Assembly: GCA_031179305.1 (NCBI GenBank)
Contig: JAPSHX010000017.1
Coordinates: forward strand, 21,184-85,183
Direction of reading: 5' to 3'
DNA from: Paenarthrobacter sp.
GTDB taxonomy: Bacteria; Actinomycetota; Actinomycetes; Actinomycetales; Micrococcaceae
Length of the DNA stretch: 64,000 bases
Of the stretch, positions 10,133 to 18,686 are shown piece by piece. Below the pieces are notes generated by a model that made no database searches, was not told where the DNA came from, and saw nothing but the letters and a program-made list of their open reading frames with translations. The position numbers and the translations under genes were made by a program. Each line of letters opens with the position of its first letter. Within the stretch, counting starts at the first letter, position 1.

Positions 10133-10200
10133 GTCGCCGTACGGCAACAAATGCTAGAGTCGGCGTACGACGACATTTCCGAAAGTCGCCGTACGCCGAC
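10133..10200. promoter_or_regulatory. Three phased operators of the hipBA locus
   Basis: Three related 16-bp palindromes with consensus GTCGNCGTACGNCGAC lie at 10133-10148, 10159-10174 and 10185-10200. Their centres are exactly 26 bp apart. An extended -10 (TGC-TAGAGT, 10155-10160) lies between the first two, so binding would cover the promoter. The third ends immediately before the RBS (AAGGAG) of the antitoxin gene. This is the expected layout for autoregulation by a HipB-type protein. Confidence 0.7.
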
Positions 10201-10211
10201 AAGGAGTTGGA

Positions 10212-10436
10212 ATGCGCACGGTACGAGAGGCCGGCCCACTGGTACGCGAGTTGCGTGAAGAGCAAGGCTGGACCCAGGCCGAACTTGCCCGCCGCGCGAA
10301 CGTTTCACGAACCTTCGTGATCGACCTTGAGTCCGGGAAGCCAACTGTGGAGACCTCAAAATTCATGGACGTCTTCCAAGCTCTTGGCTACGAGCTAGCC
10401 ATACGGGACAGCGTGACAGGCAAAGTCCGATGGTAA
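10212..10436 (+). CDS. hipB: HipB-like antitoxin, XRE-type HTH
   Basis: A 74-residue DNA-binding protein with a complete XRE helix-turn-helix (LVRELREEQGWTQAELARRA, then VSRTFVIDLESGKPTVE), the size and pattern of HipB antitoxins. It would neutralise the HipA kinase and repress its own promoter through the three operators upstream. AAGGAG lies 6 nt before the ATG. The gene is intact, but the toxin partner that once overlapped its stop codon is destroyed, so it now acts, if at all, as an orphan repressor. Confidence 0.8.
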   Translation: MRTVREAGPLVRELREEQGWTQAELARRANVSRTFVIDLESGKPTVETSKFMDVFQALGYELAIRDSVTGKVRW

Positions 10437-10690
10437 GTACGTAAGTACCCGCGCCCTCGAGGTATTCATGGACAGGGCGCTTCGTCGCCGGGTTGAGCTG
10501 ACGCCGTCAGGAAATCTGACATTCCGCTACGACCCGGAATACCAAGCAATCCCTGACGCCACGCCCTTGTCGCTGTCGATGCCGCTGGCCGCCGCTTCAC
10601 ACAAGAAACGCGCGGTCCTTCCCTTCCTGCAAGGTGAACGCCGCCGAGTCGCGCTACAAAGCGGCGCTCATGACGCGAAAATTCGGCTAA
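10430..10690 (+). pseudogene. hipA: Remnant of hipA toxin kinase gene
   Basis: The frame reading VSTRALEVFMDRAL, then VELTPSGNLTFRYDPEYQA, ATPLSLSMPL and AVLPFLQG is the N-terminal segment of HipA serine/threonine kinases. The natural start ATG (10430) overlaps the hipB stop, but an 8-bp tandem duplication (GTAAGTAC at 10433-10440 and 10441-10448) puts it out of frame and stops it after four codons. After about 64 residues the similarity ends abruptly, and the kinase core is missing. A different frame then reads NAAESRYKAALMTRKFG and a stop at 10688-10690, which may be the old C-terminus joined by an internal deletion. No active kinase can be made. Confidence 0.75.
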
Positions 10691-10745
10691 ACAGGAACTG
10701 AACCCATCCACCGTGACGCCAAACCGTGAAGCAAACCTTTCAGCG

Positions 10746-10782
10746 TTGACAGCCCCTTGTGACCCGTGCCATATTCAAAACG
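10746..10782 (+). promoter_or_regulatory. Leaderless promoter of the asparagine-operon regulator
   Basis: TTGACA (10746-10751), an 18-nt spacer and CATATT (10770-10775) are followed after 6 nt by GTG 10782. Transcription would begin at or next to the start codon, giving a leaderless mRNA. Confidence 0.6.
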
Positions 10783-11501
10783 TGAACCTGTCAGACAGCC
10801 GGACAGCCGGACAGCAAGGACCCCAGAGTGGGCATACGCCGATCTCACGCATTTCCGCTGCTGAAGCGGTCTTTGCGGCACTCAGGCGAGCCATCGAAGG
10901 CGGCCAGTTCGATATCGGAACCAAGCTGAGCTCGGAAGCGACGCTGGCCGGCCAGTACGGCGTCAGCCGCTCCGTCATCAGGGAAGCGTTGAGGTCCTGC
11001 AACACCTTGGGCCTCACCACTACCAAAACCGGCAAGGGCACATTCGTTGTGGCCAACAAGGTTGCTAATGACCTTACCTTGGGTCAGTACAGTGCACGCG
11101 ATCTCAACGAGGCACGTCCGCACATCGAGATCCCCGCAGCGGGCCTCGCCGCCCAACGTAGGACGGACGATGAGTTGGAGCACCTCAAGGAAATCGTCCA
11201 AGAGATGCTTACGGAGAACGATCCCGAAGCCTGGGTGAACCTCGACGCCAGCTTCCACTCAGCCGTGGCCCGTGCCAGCGGAAACCGGGTGTTTGCCAGC
11301 GTCGTCTCCGATATACGTGAAGCCCTGGCCCACCAGTCCGAAACCTTGAACCTCGTGGCAGACCGGCAACACCGCTCTGACGAGGAACACGTCGCCGTAC
11401 TCAACGCAATCGAAGTCGGCGACTCCGAAGCCGCAAGCAAAGCGATGGCCGCTCACCTGCAGGCCGTCAGCGTGGCGCTGGACACGATCCTCAGCAAATG
11501 A
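10782..11501 (+). CDS. GntR/FadR-family regulator (FCD domain)
   Basis: A 239-residue regulator: N-terminal winged HTH of GntR type (FDIGTKLSSEATLAGQYGVS, then RSVIREALRSCNTLGL) and a C-terminal FCD effector domain with metal-binding-type residues (FHSAVARASGNRVF, later RSDEEHVAVLNAI). It probably senses asparagine, aspartate or a derivative and controls the asparaginase-aspartase-permease genes that follow. GTG 10782 is preferred to an upstream in-frame ATG (10713), because the promoter -10 lies between them and the longer N-terminus shows no conservation pattern. The stop overlaps an ATGA of the next frame. Confidence 0.85.
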   Translation: MNLSDSRTAGQQGPQSGHTPISRISAAEAVFAALRRAIEGGQFDIGTKLSSEATLAGQYGVSRSVIREALRSCNTLGLTTTKTGKGTFVVANKVANDLTLGQYSARDLNEARPHIEIPAAGLAAQRRTDDELEHLKEIVQEMLTENDPEAWVNLDASFHSAVARASGNRVFASVVSDIREALAHQSETLNLVADRQHRSDEEHVAVLNAIEVGDSEAASKAMAAHLQAVSVALDTILSK

Positions 11502-11524
11502 CACCCCCAAAGGACACTGCCACC

Positions 11525-12586
11525 ATGCCCGTCCCCGCAGCGCCGGCCCACAACGCCGCGCCCGAAAACGCCGTGCCCGAAAACGCCGCGCCTGCACACG
11601 CAGCGCCCCAACAAGCTCGACACATCAAAGCACCGAACCACGTCCCGCTCGTAGAGGTAACCCGCGACGGCCTGGTCGAAAGCATCCATTACGGCTCGCT
11701 GATCGCGGTCAGCGCAGATGGCGGCACCGCAATCCAAGCCGGCGAACCGGACGCCCCCATATACCCACGCTCGAGCCTGAAGCCGCTGCAGGCTGTTGCC
11801 CTGCTCAAGGCCGGTTTGGACATCCCCGAGGACCTCCTCGCGTTGACCGCTGCCAGTCACTCCGGTGCGCAGATGCACCGTGACGGCGCCCAGGAAATCC
11901 TCAGGCTGCATCACCTGACGGATAAAGCCCTGGGTAATAGCACGGACCTCCCTTACGGCGTCGCTGAGCGTGAAGAGTGGCTCCGCCAAGGCAACGGCCC
12001 CACCCAAATTGCACAGAATTGCTCCGGCAAGCACGCTTCCATGACCGCCGTCTGCGTCATCAACGACTGGCCTGTGGAGGGGTACTTGCACCCCGAGCAC
12101 CCGCTGCAGGTCCTGGTCCGCGACACCATCACGGATCTGACCGGTGAAGAAGCTGCGGCGGTCAGTACTGACGGCTGCGGCACTCCGCTGTTCGCTCACT
12201 CCCTTCGTGGCATGGCCCGCGCTTACGGCCGCCTCGCCGCTGCCGACGAAAGCACCGACGAAGGCAAGGTTGCCCACGCCATGCGCCGCTACCCGCAGAT
12301 GGTTGCCGGCGAAGGCCGCGATGTCACCGCCCTCATGCGGGCAATCCCCGGACTCCTCGCGAAGGACGGCTTCGAGGGACTCCAGCTTGTCGGACTCCCG
12401 AACGGCACCGGCATGGCGGTGAAGATTTCCGACGGCGGCGATCGCGCCCGCATGCCCGTCACGGTTGAGGTTCTCCGCCAGTTGGGCGTCGACGGCGGCA
12501 GTTTGGACACGCTTCAGAGCCCACCTGTGCTGGGCGGCGGCCTTCCGGTCGGCGAGATCCGCGCAACCAAAATTTTCAGCAACTAA
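11525..12586 (+). CDS. L-asparaginase II family protein
   Basis: A 353-residue asparaginase of the thermolabile, Rhizobium-type family (Asparaginase_II), hydrolysing L-asparagine to aspartate and ammonia in the cytoplasm. Typical motifs are SHSGAQMHRDGAQEIL, NCSGKHASM and VSTDGCGTPLFAHSL. The N-terminus has a low-complexity repeat (APENAVPENAAP) not needed for the fold. ATG 11525 is chosen for its RBS (AAAGGA, 10 nt upstream); an alternative ATG at 11498 overlaps the regulator stop. The product feeds the aspartase encoded 13 nt downstream. Confidence 0.88.
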   Translation: MPVPAAPAHNAAPENAVPENAAPAHAAPQQARHIKAPNHVPLVEVTRDGLVESIHYGSLIAVSADGGTAIQAGEPDAPIYPRSSLKPLQAVALLKAGLDIPEDLLALTAASHSGAQMHRDGAQEILRLHHLTDKALGNSTDLPYGVAEREEWLRQGNGPTQIAQNCSGKHASMTAVCVINDWPVEGYLHPEHPLQVLVRDTITDLTGEEAAAVSTDGCGTPLFAHSLRGMARAYGRLAAADESTDEGKVAHAMRRYPQMVAGEGRDVTALMRAIPGLLAKDGFEGLQLVGLPNGTGMAVKISDGGDRARMPVTVEVLRQLGVDGGSLDTLQSPPVLGGGLPVGEIRATKIFSN

Positions 12587-12599
12587 ACCAAGGACAGCT

Positions 12600-14033
12600 A
12601 TGACCACCGTCGATCAGGCGATCCCCCTCCGTTCCGAACACGACCTTCTGGGCGACCGTAATGTACCCGCAGATGCCTACTGGGGCGTTCACACCCTCCG
12701 CGCAATAGAGAACTTCCCCATCACAGGGCAGCCCCTCTCTACCAATAAGCACCTCGTCAGGGGCCTGGCTGCAGTGAAGCAGGCCGCGGCCCGCACTAAC
12801 CACGAGCTTGGCCTCCTGGACGCCGAAAAGGCGGGTGCCATCGAGCAGGCTTGCCAGGACATCATGGACGGCATGCTCCAGGATCAGTTCATGGTGGACG
12901 TCATCCAGGGCGGCGCGGGAACCAGTTCCAACATGAACGCCAACGAGGTCATCGCCAACCGTGCGCTGGAGATCCTGGGTCACCCTAAGGGCGACTACTC
13001 CAAGCTGCACCCGAACGACCACGTGAACCTGAGCCAGTCCACCAACGACGTCTACCCGACCGCGGTGAACCTCGCCACGATCTTCTCCGTGAAAGAGCTC
13101 CTGGAAGCCCTCGAGGAACTCGAGCTGGCCTTCGCCGAGAAGGGCCGGGAGTTCCGGACTGTGGTGAAGATGGGACGCACGCAGCTCCAGGATGCCGTTC
13201 CCATGACCCTCGGCCAGGAGTTCGGCGGTTACGCCGTGACAATCGGTGAGGACCGGGCGCGCTTGGACGAGTCCCACATGCTGATCCACGAGATCAACCT
13301 TGGAGCCACGGCAATCGGCACAGGTTTGAACGCTCCGGCCGGCTATGCTGAGGCCGCTTGCCGCCATCTGGCCGAAATCACAGGCCTTCCCCTTCTGACC
13401 GCTGCTGACCTCATTGAGGCCACGCAGGACGTAGGAGCCTTCGTTCACTTGTCCGGCGTGCTGAAGCGCGTGGCAGTGAAGCTCTCCAAGATTTGTAACG
13501 ACCTCCGCTTGCTGTCCTCCGGGCCGCGGGCGGGTTTGGGCGAGATCAACCTTCCGGCCGTACAGTCCGGTTCGTCGATCATGCCTGGCAAGATCAATCC
13601 GGTGATCCCGGAGGTGGTCAGCCAAGTGGCGTACGAGGTCATCGGCAACGATGTCACCGTCACCATGGCTGCGGAGGCAGGTCAGCTTCAGCTGAATGCT
13701 TTCGAGCCGATCATTGTGCACAGCCTGCACAAGAGCATCTCCCACCTGGAGGCAGCGTGCCGCACCCTGACAGCACGCTGCGTCCGGGGGATCACAGCTA
13801 ACACCGAACGGCTACGGCTTACCGTTGAGCAGTCGATCGGTCTTGTCACTGCATTGAACCCCCATATCGGTTACGCCTCCGCCACCGCTATTGCCCAGGA
13901 GGCGCTGGTAACGGGTAAGGGCGTTGCGGAACTCGTGTTGGAGCACGGTCTCCTGACCGCCACCCAGCTCGAGGAACTGCTCAGCCCGGAACGTCTGGCA
14001 AACCTGAGCAAGCAGGCCGAACCCGGCCTCTAA
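12600..14033 (+). CDS. aspA: Aspartate ammonia-lyase
   Basis: A 477-residue aspartase of the fumarase/aspartase superfamily, converting L-aspartate to fumarate and ammonia. The superfamily signature loop GSSIMPGKINP is at 324-334 with the catalytic serine at 325 or 326. The N-terminal region (LGDRNVPADAYWGVHTLRA) and the substrate region GGAGTSSNMNANEV are characteristic of AspA rather than fumarase. ATG 12600 has AAGGAC upstream. With asparaginase and the permease it makes a complete route from external asparagine to the TCA cycle. Confidence 0.93.
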   Translation: MTTVDQAIPLRSEHDLLGDRNVPADAYWGVHTLRAIENFPITGQPLSTNKHLVRGLAAVKQAAARTNHELGLLDAEKAGAIEQACQDIMDGMLQDQFMVDVIQGGAGTSSNMNANEVIANRALEILGHPKGDYSKLHPNDHVNLSQSTNDVYPTAVNLATIFSVKELLEALEELELAFAEKGREFRTVVKMGRTQLQDAVPMTLGQEFGGYAVTIGEDRARLDESHMLIHEINLGATAIGTGLNAPAGYAEAACRHLAEITGLPLLTAADLIEATQDVGAFVHLSGVLKRVAVKLSKICNDLRLLSSGPRAGLGEINLPAVQSGSSIMPGKINPVIPEVVSQVAYEVIGNDVTVTMAAEAGQLQLNAFEPIIVHSLHKSISHLEAACRTLTARCVRGITANTERLRLTVEQSIGLVTALNPHIGYASATAIAQEALVTGKGVAELVLEHGLLTATQLEELLSPERLANLSKQAEPGL

Positions 14034-14041
14034 GCCCTGCC

Positions 14042-14071
14042 TGGCAGCCAGCCATCTGAACTGGGCTGCCA
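14042..14071 (+). terminator. Weak hairpin between aspA and the permease gene
   Basis: An 8-bp stem (TGGCAGCC with GGCTGCCA) and 14-nt loop just after the aspA stop, without a T tract. It may be an attenuator or an mRNA-stabilising hairpin that tunes permease expression within the operon. Confidence 0.4.
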
Positions 14072-14182
14072 ACAGCACGTCCCGCCCATGAGGCATACCC
14101 CCACGAGGCTTTGTTCTGCGTGCCCGGATCCCCGACCGGACGTGCCCAGGACACCTCCAACAGGACACCCCTAAGGATTCCA

Positions 14183-15691
14183 ATGACCAATCCCATCACG
14201 GACCACACGGTCCCGGCCCAAGCGCACGCCAGCGAGAAAGCCCTCCACAAAGAGGACTCCGGGTACCACAAGGATCTCAAGCCCCGCCAGATCCAGATGA
14301 TCGCGATCGGCGGCGCAATCGGCACCGGCCTGTTTCTGGGCGCCGGCGGCCGGCTCAACGCTGCCGGCCCGTCGCTCGTTATCGCCTACGCGGTTTGTGG
14401 CTTCTTCGCTTTCCTGATCCTCCGCGCACTCGGTGAACTCGTTCTCCACCGCCCGTCGTCGGGATCCTTCGTCTCCTATGCCCGTGAGTTCTACGGCGAA
14501 AAGGCGGCCTTCGTCTCCGGCTGGTTCTACTGGATCAACTGGGCCACCACCACCATCGTGGACATCACCGCAGCGGCGCTCTACATGGAGTTCTTCGGCA
14601 AATACGTCGCCTGGATAGGTGCCGTTCCGCAGTGGGCGTGGGCGCTCATTGCACTGGTTGTAGTGCTCTGCCTCAACCTGGTCTCTGTGAAGGTCTTCGG
14701 TGAAATGGAGTTCTGGTTCGCGCTGATCAAGGTGGCAGCACTGGTGGCCTTCCTCCTGGTGGGCACCTACTTCGTCATCTTCGGCACTCCGGTGGATGGC
14801 CAGGAAGTCGGCTTCAGCCTCATCGCAGACAACGGCGGAGTCTTCCCCAACGGGGTCCTGCCCATGATCATCCTCATGCAGGGTGTGCTGTTCGCCTACG
14901 CGTCGATTGAGCTGGTGGGTACCGCCGCCGGTGAAACTGCAAACCCCGAGAAGATCATGCCCAAGGCCATCAACTCCGTGGTCATCCGCATCGCCCTCTT
15001 CTACGTTGGCTCCGTGATTCTGCTGGCTCTCCTGCTTCCGTACACCTCTTACGAGAAGGGCGTCAGCCCGTTCGTGACATTCTTCGGTTCCATCGGCGTG
15101 GAGGGCGTGGACGTCATCATGAACCTCGTTGTGCTCACCGCAGCACTGTCTTCGTTGAACGCAGGGCTCTACTCCACAGGCCGCATCCTCCGCTCCATGT
15201 CGGTGGCCGGTTCTGCCCCGAAGTTCGCCCAGCGCATGAACAAGGCCGGCGTCCCTTACGGTGGCATTGCGATCACCGCCGGCGTTTCCCTGCTGGGTGT
15301 CCCGCTGAACTACCTCGTTCCGTCCGACGCTTTCGAGATCGTCCTGAATGTCGCTTCCGTGGGCATCATCGTCACTTGGGCCACCATCGTCCTGTGCCAG
15401 ATGCAGCTCAAGCGCTGGGCCGACAAGGGATGGCTGAAGCGCCCGTCCTTCCGGATGTTCGGCGCCCCCTACACGGGATGGTTGTCCTTGATCTTCCTGG
15501 CGGCCGTGCTGATCATGGTGTTCATCGAGTCCCCGTTGACCATGCTGGTCACCGCGATTGCCTGCGGACTCATGGTCTGGGGATGGTTCCTGTGCCGCAA
15601 GCAAATCCACGAGCTAGCCGCCACCCGAGACGGCTACACCGGCAGCGAGCCGGTGCTGGCCAACCGTCCGCTCCCCGGCGGCGACAAGTAA
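14183..15691 (+). CDS. ansP: Amino acid permease, asparagine permease-like (APC family)
   Basis: A 502-residue integral membrane protein with 12 predicted helices of the AAT branch of the APC superfamily. The first helix carries [14 protein letters not shown], the substrate-backbone binding motif. The best functional guess is L-asparagine uptake by proton symport, from its similarity to AnsP and its place after asparaginase and aspartase; aspartate or another amino acid is possible. ATG 14183 has AAGGA upstream; the longer frame from 14111 lacks support. A strong terminator follows. Confidence 0.85.
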   Translation: MTNPITDHTVPAQAHASEKALHKEDSGYHKDLKPRQIQMIAIGGAIGTGLFLGAGGRLNAAGPSLVIAYAVCGFFAFLILRALGELVLHRPSSGSFVSYAREFYGEKAAFVSGWFYWINWATTTIVDITAAALYMEFFGKYVAWIGAVPQWAWALIALVVVLCLNLVSVKVFGEMEFWFALIKVAALVAFLLVGTYFVIFGTPVDGQEVGFSLIADNGGVFPNGVLPMIILMQGVLFAYASIELVGTAAGETANPEKIMPKAINSVVIRIALFYVGSVILLALLLPYTSYEKGVSPFVTFFGSIGVEGVDVIMNLVVLTAALSSLNAGLYSTGRILRSMSVAGSAPKFAQRMNKAGVPYGGIAITAGVSLLGVPLNYLVPSDAFEIVLNVASVGIIVTWATIVLCQMQLKRWADKGWLKRPSFRMFGAPYTGWLSLIFLAAVLIMVFIESPLTMLVTAIACGLMVWGWFLCRKQIHELAATRDGYTGSEPVLANRPLPGGDK

Positions 15692-15715
15692 GCGATAAGT
15701 AACAACCGCTAAATC

Positions 15716-15768
15716 ACGACGGCGGCACCCGGGTTCCGTAACGATCGGAACCCGGGTGCCGCCGTCGT
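15716..15768 (+). terminator. Strong terminator of the asparagine operon
   Basis: A perfect 23-bp stem (15716-15738 with 15746-15768) and a 7-nt loop, 24 nt after the permease stop. It closes the regulator-asparaginase-aspartase-permease unit. Confidence 0.9.
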
Positions 15769-15788
15769 CGGTTAACGCCCCCAAGTAG

Positions 15789-15836
15789 GTCGCAGTTGAG
15801 GTCGTTTTGAGGGCTGAGAACGACCTGATCTGCGAC
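15789..15836. repeat. REP-like inverted repeat, second family
   Basis: Two 18-nt arms (15789-15806 and 15819-15836) pair with 3 mismatches around a 12-nt loop. It lies between the operon terminator and the next regulator promoter and is not needed as a terminator, so a dispersed intergenic palindrome is the best reading. No second copy is in this window. Confidence 0.55.
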
Positions 15837-15865
15837 TCAGTTGGGTGAGGACGCGGCGGAGACAG

Positions 15866-15890
15866 ACATCCGATCATTCGTGGCTACTAT
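15866..15890 (+). promoter_or_regulatory. Promoter and putative auto-operator of the fuc regulator
   Basis: TACTAT (15885-15890) ends 6 nt before ATG 15897, giving a leaderless start. ACATCCGAT (15866-15874) in the -35 region matches the motif found near both divergent fuc promoters at 21313-21321 and, on the other strand, 21380-21387, so the regulator may control itself and the fucose genes. Confidence 0.5.
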
Positions 15891-15896
15891 TGGTCC

Positions 15897-16568
15897 ATGG
15901 CTGTCACAGATGAGGCGATCAGCAAGATCAAAGACATGCTGATCCGCGGCGAACTCAAGGCCGGCGATCGACTTCCGCCGGAAAAGGAACTGAGCGAACG
16001 GCTCGGTCTTTCCAGAAGTTCGTTGCGTGAGGCCGTGAAAGCCCTCGAACTGATCCGCGTGCTGGACGTCCGCCGTGGTGATGGCACCTACGTGACCAGC
16101 CTCGACGCGAAGCTCCTCAACGAAGCCGTCGCCTTTGTGGTGGACCTGCACCAGGACCGGTCCATCCTGGAACTCTTTGAGGTTCGACGAATCCTGGAGC
16201 CGGCCACCGCACACTTGGCGGCGGGCAAAATCACGCCGGACGAGCTCTTGGCCCTGCGGAGCACCATGGACGGCATCGACGAGAACACTGACGTCGAGGA
16301 GCTCGTGGCCCATGACCTGGAATTCCACAGAATCATCGCCGAAGCCGCCGGAAATGACTACCTCGGGAGCCTCTTGGAAGCCCTGTCCAGCAGCACCGTG
16401 CGGGCGCGTATATGGCGTGGCCTGACGCAGGAGAAGGCCGTGGCGCACACCTTGGCTGAACACCGCGCGATCGCGGACGCACTGGAACGGGGCGACGCCG
16501 AACTTGTGCGGGCCCTCGTCACCGTGCACATCAGCGGCGTGGAGAACTGGCTGCGGCTGGCGCTCTAA
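15897..16568 (+). CDS. FadR/GntR regulator (FCD), probable fucose regulator
   Basis: A 223-residue regulator with an N-terminal GntR winged helix (LKAGDRLPPEKELSERLGLS, RSSLREAVKALELI) and a C-terminal FCD domain carrying the metal-binding histidines of the family (HDLEFHRIIAEAAGN, later HRAIADAL and VHISGVENW). It faces the minus-strand fucose operon and its last 4 nt overlap that operon's end. The shared ACATCCGA motif suggests it represses the fuc promoters until a pathway intermediate binds. The effector is unknown. Confidence 0.8.
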   Translation: MAVTDEAISKIKDMLIRGELKAGDRLPPEKELSERLGLSRSSLREAVKALELIRVLDVRRGDGTYVTSLDAKLLNEAVAFVVDLHQDRSILELFEVRRILEPATAHLAAGKITPDELLALRSTMDGIDENTDVEELVAHDLEFHRIIAEAAGNDYLGSLLEALSSSTVRARIWRGLTQEKAVAHTLAEHRAIADALERGDAELVRALVTVHISGVENWLRLAL

Positions 16569-17434
16569 ATGTCGGTCAGAGGGGCAACTGCCAAGCCATA
16601 CGTCCGGATGGCGGTCTCCTCAAGCACCAAGTCCTGGTCCGAGGGGTCCAAGGAAGACACCAGCTCCAGCAGGACATCGAGTGTCCGGCCGTAGGGTGCC
16701 CCGAGCGTACTGACCGGCCAGTCGCCGCCGATCATCAAACGCTCCGGCCCGAAAGCCTCCAACGCTGAATCAAACAGGGGTCGCAATGCATCCGCCGTGT
16801 AGTCAACGCCACGCAAATGCAGTCCGGAGAGCTTCGCAACGGAGTTAGGCTCCCGCCCGAGCGCCCGAAAGTCAGCGCTCCACGAGTCCATGAGTTCAGG
16901 ATCAGCCAGCGGCGGCTTACCCAGGTGATCCAACACAACCGTCAGTTCCGGCATCTCGCGGGCCAGCCGAACCGCGGACCCCAGGTGCCTGGGGAAAGCA
17001 TCGGGAATGTCCAAGGTGAGCCCTTCCCTAGCCACTAGCGCCAGGGAATCGCGGACGGCAGGAAGATCCAGAAAGTCATCACGGGGATCATCATGCAGGA
17101 GGTGCCGCACACCTTTAAAGGCGGGCTGAGCTGTGAAGCGGTGCAACTGTTCTGCAGCTTCAGCAGGCGCATCCAAGCTGATCCAACCCACTACTCCGAG
17201 CACCCAGGGATTCCGCGCCGCTACTGCCAACATGCTCTCGGTGTCGGCTACGGTGTCGTCGGCCTGGACCAGCACGGCTCCCCTCACGCCGGCAGCGTCC
17301 AACGTCTCGCGCGCCTCGTCCTCGCCAAAGCTGCGGAAGAGCTCACCGTGTTGCGGTCCGAGCCACGGATAGTGGCGCACACCGCCGGTGACGAAGGAGT
17401 CCAAGGTCCACAGGTGCAGATGCGAATCAATCAC
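16565..17434 (-). CDS. Amidohydrolase-family lactonase, probable L-fuconolactonase
   Basis: A 289-residue member of the metal-dependent amidohydrolase superfamily (COG3618 type). The metal-binding motif DSHLHLW is at the N-terminus, the barrel continues with VVLDHLGKP, and GGDWP near the C-terminus supplies the final Asp. In this operon the expected reaction is ring opening of L-fucono-lactone to L-fuconate. GTG 17434 is chosen because it overlaps the upstream stop as GTGA and has GGAGGAG before it. It is the last gene of the minus-strand operon and overlaps the convergent regulator by 4 nt. Confidence 0.8.
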   Translation of the reverse strand: MIDSHLHLWTLDSFVTGGVRHYPWLGPQHGELFRSFGEDEARETLDAAGVRGAVLVQADDTVADTESMLAVAARNPWVLGVVGWISLDAPAEAAEQLHRFTAQPAFKGVRHLLHDDPRDDFLDLPAVRDSLALVAREGLTLDIPDAFPRHLGSAVRLAREMPELTVVLDHLGKPPLADPELMDSWSADFRALGREPNSVAKLSGLHLRGVDYTADALRPLFDSALEAFGPERLMIGGDWPVSTLGAPYGRTLDVLLELVSSLDPSDQDLVLEETAIRTYGLAVAPLTDI

Positions 17435-18375
17435 GTCGGGCGCTCCTCCAACACGTTCCACAGTTCGTCCGGCACGGGCGCTTCCATTCTGGCAGCGTTC
17501 GTGGCCACCTGTTCAGGAGAAGTCGCCCCGGCTGTCACATTCACCACGGCCGGATGCCGCAACGGGAACTGGAGCGCCGCCGTCGGGAGTTCCACGCCGA
17601 AGTCCCGGCAGAGGGCCGCGAGCGCACGCGCGCGCTCCAGCACGTCGCGCGGTGCTTGATCGTAGTTGTAGTGGGCGTCTTCCGGAACGTCGGGTCGGGC
17701 CAGGAGGCCCGAGTTGTAGGCGCCCACACTTACGACGCCGGTGCTTTGCTCCACACAGCGGTCAAGCAGCGGGACGCTGGGCTGCTCAAGCAGGGTGTAG
17801 CGGCCGGCCAGCATCACGAGGTCGAGATCGGCGGCTTCGACGCATTTCAACGCTGCCTCGGCGGAGTTGATGCCCACGCCGATTGCCCGGACTACTCCCT
17901 CAGAGCGCAGCTTCTCGAGAGCCGGAAGTCCTTGGGAGATTCCGGCCTGAAGATCGTGGACGTCGGGGTCGTGAAGGTAAACGATGTCCACGTGGTCCAA
18001 GCCGAGCCGTTCCAAGGAGTCTTCGATGCTGCGCCGGATGCCTTTTTCGGAGAAGTCCCACACGCGCCGTGACGTCGCTGGGACCTCGAAGCCCTCCGGG
18101 TCCTGCCCGCCAACGGAGTTGGGTTCGAGTAGCCTGCCAACCTTGGTTGAGATGACGAATTCGTTCCGGGGTTTATCACGGAGGACGGCGCCCAATCTTT
18201 GCTCGGAGAGGCCCAGACCGTAGTGGGGCGCGGTGTCGAAGTAGCGGATGCCCGCGTCCCATGCAGCGAGCACGGTTGCGAGCCCCTCCCCGTCCGGGAT
18301 CGCCCGGTAGAGATTCCCGATGCCCGCTCCGCCGAAGCCCAGTTTGCCTAGTTTGCCGGGATCAAGTGAGTTCAT
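17431..18375 (-). CDS. Aldo/keto reductase, probable L-fucose 1-dehydrogenase
   Basis: A 314-residue aldo/keto reductase related to D-threo-aldose 1-dehydrogenase. The catalytic Asp and Tyr lie in RYFDTAPHYGLGLSE, Lys in FVISTKVGRLL and His in VDIVYLHDPDV. In the pathway it would oxidise the C1 hydroxyl of L-fucose to the lactone. ATG 18375 overlaps the stop of the mutarotase gene (ATGA); an in-frame ATG at 18387 would enlarge the overlap. It is coupled at both ends to its operon neighbours. Confidence 0.82.
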   Translation of the reverse strand: MNSLDPGKLGKLGFGGAGIGNLYRAIPDGEGLATVLAAWDAGIRYFDTAPHYGLGLSEQRLGAVLRDKPRNEFVISTKVGRLLEPNSVGGQDPEGFEVPATSRRVWDFSEKGIRRSIEDSLERLGLDHVDIVYLHDPDVHDLQAGISQGLPALEKLRSEGVVRAIGVGINSAEAALKCVEAADLDLVMLAGRYTLLEQPSVPLLDRCVEQSTGVVSVGAYNSGLLARPDVPEDAHYNYDQAPRDVLERARALAALCRDFGVELPTAALQFPLRHPAVVNVTAGATSPEQVATNAARMEAPVPDELWNVLEERPT

Positions 18376-18686
18376 GGCAGTTCCCATACCTTCTGGATAC
18401 CCGTATCCTCCCCCGAGTAATCGTCCTGGACCTCCAAAAGTTCAGCCAATCGGGCTTGCCACGGCACGTTGGCCGGGTGCTTGGCTAGCGCATGCCGCAT
18501 GGCTTGGTAGTTTTCCACGTCCACCACATGGAAAAGATCGAGACCGTTGCGCCAGATTCGCCAGTTCCGGACGCCGGCATCCTTGAGCGCGGCTACCAGC
18601 TCAGGGGGAATGTTCGCGTGCGCGTCGGCGTACTCCTCTTCATTTCCCGGCTTGAGTCTGGTGTGCAGGGCGATGCTCTCAACCAT
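18372..18686 (-). CDS. L-rhamnose/L-fucose mutarotase (RhaM-like)
   Basis: A 104-residue protein of the L-rhamnose mutarotase family (DUF718 type): the start [22 protein letters not shown] and the motifs NWRIWRNGLDLFHVVDVENY and NVPWQARLAELL are characteristic. It interconverts anomers of a 6-deoxy sugar. Placed between fucosidase and fucose dehydrogenase genes, L-fucose is the natural substrate, supplying the anomer used by the dehydrogenase. Its start overlaps the fucosidase stop by 8 nt. Confidence 0.85.
   Translation of the reverse strand: MVESIALHTRLKPGNEEEYADAHANIPPELVAALKDAGVRNWRIWRNGLDLFHVVDVENYQAMRHALAKHPANVPWQARLAELLEVQDDYSGEDTGIQKVWELP

Noticed and set aside
12465..12599. N-terminal extension of aspA into the asparaginase gene
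   Set aside because: The extension is an out-of-frame reading of asparaginase; ATG 12600 has an RBS and starts the conserved aspartase N-terminus.
12576..13745. 389-codon frame antisense to aspA
   Set aside because: Shadow of the aspartase gene; His/Val/Asp-rich without motifs.
14171..15610. 479-codon open frame antisense to the permease gene
   Set aside because: It is a GC-rich shadow: composition is dominated by Asp, Glu, Gly, His and Arg without any domain, and the opposite strand encodes a clear APC permease.
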